In this document: one piece after another, positions 17,900 to 24,886 of the stretch
How positions within the stretch are numbered: the stretch's first letter is position 1
How the letters are laid out: every line of letters starts with the position of its first letter
Origin: Verrucomicrobiales bacterium
GTDB taxonomy: Bacteria > Verrucomicrobiota > Verrucomicrobiia > Limisphaerales > UBA9464
Length of the DNA stretch: 54,087 nt
Assembly: GCA_005805505.1 (NCBI GenBank)
Contig: SYMJ01000098.1
Coordinates: forward strand, 1-54,087
Direction: 5' to 3'
Translations under genes and position numbers: made by a program
Notes under the pieces: model-generated
Database searches by the model: none
The model's input: the letters and a program-made list of their open reading frames with translations, nothing else
What the model was told of the DNA's origin: nothing

Positions 17900-18894
17900 C
17901 GATTCATGGAGTCGTTTCGGGTCACGGGATGCGGGCCGAGGAGTCGGTCCCTAAAGAAGACGGCCAGGCATCCCAGCCACCAGTGCCAAGGACGGATTAA
18001 ACCTCGAGCCATGTCTCCGATGGCTTCGGCGTAGGCAGCATCAACGGGGCGGGCCATTTGTTGTTTCACAACCGAACGTGCCGCGAACAGGCACTGGATT
18101 CGTTGGCTCCAAACCCATCGGCCCAAGGTGCCTACAGGTGCCCACTGGGCGATTTGCTTCATGGCCCTCAGTTCGTCGGCCACCCAGTTTTCCAGTCGGC
18201 GCGAATTGGCGGTCGTGGCGCTGCCGCCATGGTGCCGGATCTGGCAGAGGATCTCTGTTCGTTCGGCCCGTCGGGACGAGTGACGGGCCCAGTCGGCGTA
18301 GAACACGCAGTCTCCTACCTGGGGATAGTCCAGAGGGAAGCGGCATGGGGCCGGTTTTCGGTCGGTCTTGAGTAGGACGGAGCCGCAGAAGATGGTCTGC
18401 AACTGGCCTTGTTGCCTGACAAAGTTGAGCAACCGGATCGGGTGGACTTCGGGCTGCGGTGGTGACGGTTGATCCGGCAACAATCGTCCCGAGGCGTCGA
18501 TCTTTTCGGTCAATGACCAAGCCATGGCCGGGGCGGTCGAATCTTTCAGCGTGGGGGCCAGTTTTTCTAGGAAGCCTGGCAGCACCAGGTCGTCGGCCAG
18601 GAGGATGTGCAGGATGTCGGTTTCAACCGCCAGGTCCAGGCACCGGTTTAGGTTGCCGAAGAGGCCCTGATTTCGCTCGTTGCGACGGAGTTCTCCCTGC
18701 AAGCGTGGGTGCTCGGCAAAAAACTGAGTGACCAGTTCCCTGGTGCCGTCGCTGGAGACGTCATCGATCACCACCACCCGATCGGGCGGTGTGGTCTGGG
18801 CAGCCAAAGAGTCCAACGTGGCCCGCAGGTAGCGGGCACCGTTGTAGACCGGGATGACTGTGAGAATTTCGGACACCTTAAAATAGTGGACCAC
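17896..18894 (-). CDS. glycosyltransferase family 2
   Basis: The product is 332 residues if started at GTG 18894. A second in-frame GTG at 18876 (VSEILTVIP) is equally possible, and neither has a good ribosome binding site. The GT-A nucleotide-sugar fold is clear: ILTVIPVYNGARYL at the N-terminus, RVVVIDDVSSDGTRELV, and the metal-binding acidic cluster ILLADDLVLPGF. A C-terminal hydrophobic segment (GLIRPWHWWLGCLAVFF) suggests membrane association. It would add a sugar to a lipid-linked glycan. It is coupled to the YfhO-like gene downstream. Confidence 0.85.
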   Translation of the reverse strand: MVHYFKVSEILTVIPVYNGARYLRATLDSLAAQTTPPDRVVVIDDVSSDGTRELVTQFFAEHPRLQGELRRNERNQGLFGNLNRCLDLAVETDILHILLADDLVLPGFLEKLAPTLKDSTAPAMAWSLTEKIDASGRLLPDQPSPPQPEVHPIRLLNFVRQQGQLQTIFCGSVLLKTDRKPAPCRFPLDYPQVGDCVFYADWARHSSRRAERTEILCQIRHHGGSATTANSRRLENWVADELRAMKQIAQWAPVGTLGRWVWSQRIQCLFAARSVVKQQMARPVDAAYAEAIGDMARGLIRPWHWWLGCLAVFFRDRLLGPHPVTRNDSMNR

Positions 18895-18985
18895 AAGCCA
18901 TGTGACCGGGGAAGTCTCCAGTTGTCCGCCGCCGTCGGTTTTATGGCCAGGTCTTGACTAGGGATGATCAGGTAGCCGTCTGAGG

Positions 18986-19861
18986 CTACAGGATCACAGG
19001 GGCGCCAGCGTGCCGAGCCGGCACCCCGCGGACGTCCTTGATAGCCAACAGGTTGAAGGCGTGCTGCGGTCTCGAGTTGATCCTTAGGAGGAGCGTTGCC
19101 AATTCCTCGCAAATCGTGCCCCCGGGGAAACTGAGGGTTGGTTCGGCCATGTAGCCTCGGAAATACCTCGTGCCGGTGGTTCCATGCACCGTGTAGCCTA
19201 ATGCCTCAAAGTCATGTATGTACCAACCCGATAGGTGTCGTTGGTGCGGGTTGCCGTATTCGGGTCCCTGGGGCACGAATCCGTGAGGAGTCTCAAGGAT
19301 TATGTATTTGTTGGTGATGGCTTCACAGGCCCTCAGTAGTTCGAAACCGAGATGGCGCGGGAGGTGTTCGATGACCCCGTAAAGCCCGACGAGATCAGCC
19401 TTCCTTGGCAGGCCTACTTTCTCCAGCAGGGACCCGATGTCCTCTGTGAGGATGTTCGCCTGGACGTAGTGGTCATGAAGATCGCGTTCCTTGGACAAAC
19501 GGATCGATACGAGGTCCGTGTCGATACCGATAGTAAGTATCGTTGGCCGGAACTGGCTCAGGTGCGAATTGCAACCGCATCCGATATCGATCGCGGTATG
19601 AACCTCGCCGCCGGCGATTAGCCCTGCGGTGAAATCGGACGCGTTCTTCGGGCGGAGGATTTCTCGTAGCGACATAGTTTCAGGGAGAGATCTGCCGATG
19701 TCCGCCAACGCTTGACTTGTCGAGTCCCAGTGGTTTGGGCTGGACCTTCGGTTAAAACCCGGTTCGGAGCCATTCGGAGGCGGTCTTTTGGACAATTCCC
19801 AGAGAGGACGAGGCTCACAGCTCAGGATGGGTTTGTCCATCTTCGGAAACCGGCCGCGCAT
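18986..19861 (-). CDS. class I SAM-dependent methyltransferase of the polysaccharide cluster
   Basis: The product is 291 residues from ATG 19861. Internal ATGs at 19840 and 19675 are alternatives, because the first 60 residues are low in recognisable features. The SAM-binding region is TAIDIGCGCNSHLSQF, with LTIGIDTDL as the acidic strand and GLYGVIEHLPRHLGFELL further on. A later stretch ITNKYIILETPHGFVPQG is common in cluster methyltransferases. It lies between the SDR and GT2 genes on the same strand, so a sugar or glycan O-methylation role is likely. The acceptor is unknown. Confidence 0.75.
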   Translation of the reverse strand: MRGRFPKMDKPILSCEPRPLWELSKRPPPNGSEPGFNRRSSPNHWDSTSQALADIGRSLPETMSLREILRPKNASDFTAGLIAGGEVHTAIDIGCGCNSHLSQFRPTILTIGIDTDLVSIRLSKERDLHDHYVQANILTEDIGSLLEKVGLPRKADLVGLYGVIEHLPRHLGFELLRACEAITNKYIILETPHGFVPQGPEYGNPHQRHLSGWYIHDFEALGYTVHGTTGTRYFRGYMAEPTLSFPGGTICEELATLLLRINSRPQHAFNLLAIKDVRGVPARHAGAPVIL

Positions 19862-19924
19862 CGGTCCAGTGAAGGAAGATTCTCTGAGTGCCGGGCCCCG
19901 AATGCGCGGACTCTTCTCGGCGAC

Positions 19925-20734
19925 TCAACCTGCCGGAACCGAGGGTAACCTCGTACCAAGCCACCTTCTGAGTTCCCGTAGTTGGTCGCCTAGGGGCGGG
20001 CAGAGCAGGTCGGGCGTCAGGGTTCGTATCACCGGCTGTGCTGCCGCCTCGGGGCAGATTTCGATGGGCCAATCCCACGTGTCTCCGATGAGCCTTAGGA
20101 CATCAGCCTTGTGGATCGGCGGCCAGATGCCGGGCTGACAGACCGGTTCTGGGGATCGACCTTCCAGAAGTCCTCGGCAAATTTGCGCCCACTGGAGCGT
20201 GGTGATTCCATTCCAGGCGTGGTTGACGAAGCCTCGAACAGGCCCGCGCTGGGTGAGGAACCAGCCCATGAGACTTCTCGGGGCAGCAGCCCGCAGTTCG
20301 GGGCCCAGGATCGAGCATCGGATGACGAGCCCTCCGGCCGACCGCACCCGAAGTTCGGCTTCCCACTTGGACTGACCGTAGTCGTCGGTGGCATCCGCGA
20401 GTTCCCCAGTCTGCCGGGCCGGCAAATCGGATCGGAAGATCCCGTCGGTGCTGGCCTGAATGAACCGGGCGCGACTTCCTTGCAGGCATTCCAAGGACAA
20501 TTCCACTAGGCGGACGTGGGTGTCGATGAGTGCCTGGGGTGGCGATCCAGCCCGAATCCCGATGCAATTAATTACCGCCTCGGGATCCGTGGCTCGGAGC
20601 GATTCGAGGAATCTGGCCGGCGAATCTGGATCGAAACGAGGGTCCGGGGTTTGGACCGAATGCCCCGCCTCGGTCAAGAAGCGGGCGACGACATGTCCCA
20701 GCATGCCAGAAGCACCCAGTACAGTGACTCGCAT
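19925..20734 (-). CDS. SDR family NAD(P)-dependent sugar reductase, RmlD-like
   Basis: The product is 269 residues from ATG 20734. The track start at 20767 lies inside the upstream gene; the ATG at 20734 shares one base with that gene's TAA (TAATG), a typical coupled start. The nucleotide-binding motif VLGASGMLGHVVARFL is at the N-terminus. The middle holds VINCIGIRAG and ASTDGIF, with the catalytic pair in DYGQSKWEAE (YxxxK). It resembles dTDP-4-dehydrorhamnose reductase and the SDR part of CapF/WbjC. In context it probably reduces the 4-keto sugar made by the CapE-like dehydratase and changed by the C-methyltransferase. Confidence 0.8.
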   Translation of the reverse strand: MRVTVLGASGMLGHVVARFLTEAGHSVQTPDPRFDPDSPARFLESLRATDPEAVINCIGIRAGSPPQALIDTHVRLVELSLECLQGSRARFIQASTDGIFRSDLPARQTGELADATDDYGQSKWEAELRVRSAGGLVIRCSILGPELRAAAPRSLMGWFLTQRGPVRGFVNHAWNGITTLQWAQICRGLLEGRSPEPVCQPGIWPPIHKADVLRLIGDTWDWPIEICPEAAAQPVIRTLTPDLLCPPLGDQLRELRRWLGTRLPSVPAG

Positions 20735-21969
20735 TAAGCCTCCCCGAAGGCGGTCAACCATTCCCAAGAGTGACCGGGATATTTACGAACAATGTCATCC
20801 CGATGATTCCAGGCGGTGATCAGGCAGGCGACCGGCGGGTGCTGTATCATCTCGGCCGGAGTCACGATGGGTGTCTCGGTCTGGGGGATAAATTTTCCGC
20901 ACCGCAGCGGCGACTCATCGACGATGTAATTGAAGCGCAGATGCCGGAGTTGGTTCAGGTAGACATTGGCGCGACCGGCGGCCCCGTAGGCGGCAATGGG
21001 ACGGCCTTCCTGGAGAAGGCGCTCAAGCCTCCGTGCTGCGGGGGTCTCAGCACGGCGGTCATAGGCGCGTTGGATGTCATCCAGACCGAACTCCAACTCC
21101 AATGCCTGGCTTGAAATTCCGGTCGCCGAGGGGTCCCGGCGGAAGCGCACCCGCAGCAACCCTCCATGCAGCGGGGTTCTGAGGGTGGCCTCATGGATGA
21201 AGCCCAATCGGCAGACGCAGCGGATCAAGGCTGATTCGCTCCATTCAACCTTGTGTTCGTGATAAATGGTGTCCCATTGCCCGCCGCTCAGAGTCGCAGC
21301 GAGGTCGTGGACTTCGACCCAGAAATGTCCGCCCGGTTTGAGAGCTAAGGCAGCCCCGGCGAAGACTTCCCGAAGGTCCGTAATATGTGCCAGGCAGTTG
21401 GATCCGGAGAGCACATCCACCGATGCCTCCAGTCCGTTGTCCCGGACCACCTCCGGCGTGAACGGGCGATTGACCAGACGCCATGAAGCGGCGGCACCGG
21501 CGCGCCTCGACACGTCGCTGGGGTCCACGCCGATGCGCCGCCAACCCGGGGGAAGCTGATTGAGCAGGACCCCGTCATTGCACCCGATCTCCAGATAAGT
21601 CAGGGCCGACTCCTTGCCGTAAAATGACGCGAGAATATCGGAGAAACCAATGAAGTGTCGAACGAGGCCTGGCACCGTCGATGAGGCGTAGTTGTATTCC
21701 TCGTAGAGTTGGGCTCCGGAGATGTCCTCAGCCACTTGGACGGCTCCGCAACAGGAGCATCGCATCCAGGTCAGCGGGAAAAGAGGTGCCGTGCGAGCCG
21801 ATTCAGCGGACCGGCAGAACATTCCGGCCAGAGGCATCGGCTCCATGTGCAGCACGGGGACCAGTCCTGAGGATGGGGCGTGGCAACCTCGGCACTGTTG
21901 GATCGTAGGGGACGACATTCGGAAGAAATTCAGGGGTGGTCGATCAACGGGGGAGTTCGGCTCGGTCAT
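20734..21969 (-). CDS. nucleotide-sugar C-methyltransferase (zinc-binding N-terminus, Methyltransf_13/23/14 layout)
   Basis: The product is 411 residues from ATG 21969. An N-terminal zinc-binding module carries CRGCH (Cys about 26/29) and CSCCG (Cys about 71/74). The SAM domain follows with LTYLEIGCNDGVLLNQL, GVDPSD and FWVEVHDLAATL. The C-terminal domain has AYGAAGRANVYLNQL, YIVDESPLRCGKFIPQT and PVACLITAWNHRDDI. This three-part layout is that of sugar C-methyltransferases such as TylC3/NovU relatives, which methylate carbon in 4-keto deoxysugars. Between a 4,6-dehydratase and an SDR reductase, it points to a branched-chain sugar. Confidence 0.85.
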   Translation of the reverse strand: MTEPNSPVDRPPLNFFRMSSPTIQQCRGCHAPSSGLVPVLHMEPMPLAGMFCRSAESARTAPLFPLTWMRCSCCGAVQVAEDISGAQLYEEYNYASSTVPGLVRHFIGFSDILASFYGKESALTYLEIGCNDGVLLNQLPPGWRRIGVDPSDVSRRAGAAASWRLVNRPFTPEVVRDNGLEASVDVLSGSNCLAHITDLREVFAGAALALKPGGHFWVEVHDLAATLSGGQWDTIYHEHKVEWSESALIRCVCRLGFIHEATLRTPLHGGLLRVRFRRDPSATGISSQALELEFGLDDIQRAYDRRAETPAARRLERLLQEGRPIAAYGAAGRANVYLNQLRHLRFNYIVDESPLRCGKFIPQTETPIVTPAEMIQHPPVACLITAWNHRDDIVRKYPGHSWEWLTAFGEA

Positions 21970-21981
21970 CCAATCAAATTC

Positions 21982-22971
21982 TCACGTGTATTCTTCAACG
22001 ACCTCGGCGGCATCGAGCAGCGGAGTAATCTCGTCGAAGGTCTTCAGCCTGCGGGTGTTTTCCGAGCTGTATTCTGAACCCAATGCCTGAGGGGTTAGTT
22101 CTTCGGGTAGGCGGTATTCTGGGTGAATGGTGAAGTAGGTTTCACTCTCGCTCACCCGTTGAAGCTCATACTCATTGACCAGAATTTCGTGAATCTTCTC
22201 GCCGGGTCGAATGCCCACCTCTTGGATGGGGTGATTCGTTCCTTGGGGGCTGTATTTTCTACGCATGGCTTCGGCCAAGGTTTGAACCGTGCAGGCGGGT
22301 GCCTTTCGGACAAAGATTTCTCCGCCTTGTGCCATCGTCATGGCATGGAAGACGAGGTCCACAGACTGGTCCAAGGTCATGAGGAACCGTGTCATGTGCG
22401 GCACTGTGAGCGTCAGTGGGACGTTTTCTTGGATCTGTCGAAGAAACAGAGGAATCACCGATCCCCTGCTGCCCATGACATTTCCGTAGCGAACGCAGCA
22501 GAATGTGGTGGATCCACCAAACTGGTTTTGGCTGCAGACCAGTTTTTCCATCATGGCTTTGCTGGTGCCCATGGCGTTGACGGGTTTGACGGCCTTGTCG
22601 GTACTCAAGGCCACGACCGTCTTCACTCCGGCGGCACGGGCCGTTGTGCAAATATTCTGGGTGCCCAGAATGTTGGTCTTGATCGCTTCGAGGGGGTAAC
22701 TCTCGCACGAGGGCACCTGCTTCAGGGCGGCCGCATGGAAGACGTATTGAACTCCACTCATGGCCTCGTCCAGTCGACCCGCATCACGGACATCCCCGAT
22801 GATGTAGCGGAATTGCGGCCAACGGCGTTGCATTTCCCATTGCTTCTTCTCGTCGCGGCTGAAAATGCGGATCTGTGCCGGGTTCAGGTCGAGAAGATGG
22901 CGCGCGACGCGGTTACCGAAGGAGCCGGTGCCCCCGGTGATCAGGATGGTCGCGCCGGAAAGAGATCGCAT
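21982..22971 (-). CDS. UDP-sugar 4,6-dehydratase/epimerase of the CapE/WbjB type
   Basis: The product is 329 residues from ATG 22971. It is an SDR of the polysaccharide biosynthesis group: ILITGGTGSFGNRVARHLL binds NAD(P), RIFSRDEKKQWEMQ and IGDVRDAGRL follow, then YVFHAAALKQVPSCESYPLE. The catalytic region reads LSTDKAVKPVNAMGTSKAMMEKL, in which, as in CapE/WbjB/FnlA, the usual Tyr of YxxxK is replaced by Met. CapE-type enzymes act on UDP-GlcNAc, removing water across C4-C6 with C5 inversion, the first step to L-FucNAc-type sugars. It is the first gene of the seven-gene minus-strand cluster. TDKAVK, where relatives commonly have TDKAVY or TDKAAY, is a small deviation. Confidence 0.85.
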   Translation of the reverse strand: MRSLSGATILITGGTGSFGNRVARHLLDLNPAQIRIFSRDEKKQWEMQRRWPQFRYIIGDVRDAGRLDEAMSGVQYVFHAAALKQVPSCESYPLEAIKTNILGTQNICTTARAAGVKTVVALSTDKAVKPVNAMGTSKAMMEKLVCSQNQFGGSTTFCCVRYGNVMGSRGSVIPLFLRQIQENVPLTLTVPHMTRFLMTLDQSVDLVFHAMTMAQGGEIFVRKAPACTVQTLAEAMRRKYSPQGTNHPIQEVGIRPGEKIHEILVNEYELQRVSESETYFTIHPEYRLPEELTPQALGSEYSSENTRRLKTFDEITPLLDAAEVVEEYT

Positions 22972-23091
22972 GGGCGCTTTCTATCGAAGTGCTGTTTCCA
23001 AGGGCAGAGATTTGTTTTCGTATAACAGTGGTTCGACGCTCCCCGACAACAATCTCGACGTTGTGACAGTTTTCACCCACCGTCAGTTCAG
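22972..23091. promoter_or_regulatory. divergent promoter region of the polysaccharide cluster and SIS isomerase gene
   Basis: The 120 bp between two divergently transcribed genes must hold both promoters. A TATAAC-like box lies in 'ttcgtataacag' near 23017, but I cannot assign a matching -35 box with confidence. Confidence 0.35.
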
Positions 23092-23667
23092 ATGATGACC
23101 CAGTGGATTGCTGACTACCTGGAGGCCCAGAAGCGCGCCGTCGATTCTGTGAAGCCCGCCGAGATCGCCGCCCTGGTAGAAACCCTTCGCGCGGCGTGGT
23201 CTCAAGACCAACAAATCTTCGCCATCGGCAACGGCGGCAGCGCGTCCAATGCCAGCCACTTCGCCGTTGATCTGGGCAAGGGATCTAGCGACAAGCTGCC
23301 GCGCCGATTCCGGGTGCTCTCGCTCACCGACAACGTGGCCTGGATGACGGCCCTCGGGAACGACTACTTCTACGACGAAATCTTCTCGCGGCAGTTGGCC
23401 AATTACGCCCGCAAAGGCGACGTCCTTATCACGGCCAGTGTCAGTGGTAATTCGCCCAACTTGGTGAAGGCTTTTGAGTGTGCCAAGGCTCAGGGGGTCA
23501 AGACCATCGCGCTGGTGGGCGCCAAGCGGGGTCGCCTGGCCGAGTTGGCCGATCAAGTGGTGGTCATCGACGACACTCACTACGGCCGGGTGGAGGATGT
23601 CCAAATGCACATCCTGCACATCCTGTGCTACGCCTTCATGGAGAGGCCGGAGTTGATCGAGGCCTGA
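23092..23667 (+). CDS. gmhA: SIS-domain phosphosugar isomerase, GmhA/DiaA-like
   Basis: The product is 191 residues from ATG 23092 (a second ATG follows at once). The SIS core is evident: IFAIGNGGSASNASHFAVDL (about 44-63), VLITASVSGNSPNLVKAFE and TIALVGAKRGRLAELAD, ending with VEDVQMHILHILCYAFMER as in GmhA. GmhA converts sedoheptulose 7-phosphate to heptose 7-phosphate, the first step to LPS heptose. A GT9 heptosyltransferase-like gene lies at 44339, but no HldE/GmhB genes are in the window. DiaA-like proteins share the same fold, so the symbol is a best guess. Confidence 0.7.
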   Translation: MMTQWIADYLEAQKRAVDSVKPAEIAALVETLRAAWSQDQQIFAIGNGGSASNASHFAVDLGKGSSDKLPRRFRVLSLTDNVAWMTALGNDYFYDEIFSRQLANYARKGDVLITASVSGNSPNLVKAFECAKAQGVKTIALVGAKRGRLAELADQVVVIDDTHYGRVEDVQMHILHILCYAFMERPELIEA

Positions 23668-23725
23668 TCGAGGGTTGATCCAGCCCGTCGAGGCTCAGTT
23701 CTAACAAAGTTTCCGCAGGTTCAAC

Positions 23726-23730
23726 GGAGG
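23726..23730 (+). promoter_or_regulatory. ribosome binding site deciding the cyclophilin start
   Basis: A GGAGG sequence, then an eight-base spacer of mostly T, precedes ATG 23739. It fixes the start three bases after the TTG used by the ORF track. Confidence 0.7.
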
Positions 23731-23738
23731 TTTTTTTG

Positions 23739-24845
23739 ATGAGACGGACGATGAGACGAATACTGGGAGTTCTGCTCGGTGGCTGGCTGCTGCTGGTCGC
23801 GAGGGACGTTGTCGTTCAGGCGGGCACGCTGGTGCAGTTTCGCACTGCCCTAGGCGATGTGGTGGTCGAGTTGTTCGACCAAGAGAGACCCCTCACCACC
23901 GCCAACTTCCTCAAGTACGTCCGGTCTGGACGTTACACCAACATGATCTCCCACCGGATCGTGCCCAATTTCGTGATCCAGGGTGGTGGGTTCCGGGTGG
24001 CCAATCGGGGGACGGTGAGCAATTCGGTGGAATCGGTTTCGGAGTTCGCCAACGTCTCCAACGAATTCGACATCGGCCCGCGCTATCGAAATATCTACGG
24101 CACCTTGTCGATGGCGAAAAAAGGGGCGAGCACCAATGGGTTGGCGACGGTGCGGTGGACCAATGCGGCCGTGGCTTTCACTCAGTTTGCCGGCCTAAAG
24201 ACCAACGTCATTACCTACACCAATGCCTTCCCTGAGATCTCTACCTTCGAGGTGTACACCGAACGGATTGTGGCCACCAATGGTTCTGGCGCGACCCAGA
24301 TCTGGATCGTTTCCAAAGACGGGGTGGTCTACACCGGAGGTCCCCACTCGGCGTCCAGCCAGTGGTTCCTGAGCTTCGGGGACAACTCGGCCAACTTGGA
24401 CAACCAGAATGGCGGTTTCACGGTGTTCGGTCGGGTGGTGAGCGCTACCAATGGGTTTAACCGCCTGAACACCTTCCAGCCCGTCTGGCGTGCGACCAAC
24501 GTGATTTATTCAGCCGGTGGCGCCTTTAACGAACTTCCGTTGCTGAGTTACTTTGACCCCTTGAGCCTGGCCCAGCTCTACGCGGGACTGCTCTATGTGG
24601 ACATCACCGAGCTGCCTCCGTTGGCTCCGCCCACCCCGGACCCCCGGTTGCCCGGTGTCCAGCTAAACGGGGCCTTTCCCATGGCACACACAGTGGAGGT
24701 GTCCTCGGCGCTCCAGGGTCCTTGGCTCACCCTGAGCAACTTTGTTGGACGCACTTCTGCAGCTCCGGTGCCCGATCCCGATGGCAATGGCCCGCTGCGG
24801 CTTTATCGCCTCAAGGTGCCGTTCTCATTGCCGCGCCCAGAGTGA
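23739..24845 (+). CDS. exported cyclophilin-type peptidyl-prolyl isomerase with insertion and C-terminal module
   Basis: The product is 368 residues from ATG 23739, eight bases after a GGAGG ribosome binding site at 23726-23730; the track's first residue is a TTG at 23736. The N-terminus is a signal peptide (RRILGVLLGGWLLLVARDVVVQAG). The cyclophilin fold follows: GDVVVELFDQERPLTTANFL, SHRIVPNFVIQGGGF and GTLSMAKKGAS, then after an insertion of roughly 70 residues SSQWFLSFGDNSANLDNQ and FTVFGRVV. Residues about 305-368 form a small beta module (AHTVEVSSALQGPWLTLSN...RLYRL) also seen in other secreted verrucomicrobial proteins. It probably assists folding in the periplasm. Confidence 0.85.
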   Translation: MRRTMRRILGVLLGGWLLLVARDVVVQAGTLVQFRTALGDVVVELFDQERPLTTANFLKYVRSGRYTNMISHRIVPNFVIQGGGFRVANRGTVSNSVESVSEFANVSNEFDIGPRYRNIYGTLSMAKKGASTNGLATVRWTNAAVAFTQFAGLKTNVITYTNAFPEISTFEVYTERIVATNGSGATQIWIVSKDGVVYTGGPHSASSQWFLSFGDNSANLDNQNGGFTVFGRVVSATNGFNRLNTFQPVWRATNVIYSAGGAFNELPLLSYFDPLSLAQLYAGLLYVDITELPPLAPPTPDPRLPGVQLNGAFPMAHTVEVSSALQGPWLTLSNFVGRTSAAPVPDPDGNGPLRLYRLKVPFSLPRPE

Positions 24846-24886
24846 GGCGTATCGCCCTGGCGGTGCGGTCCGGGGATTGGTTTGGT

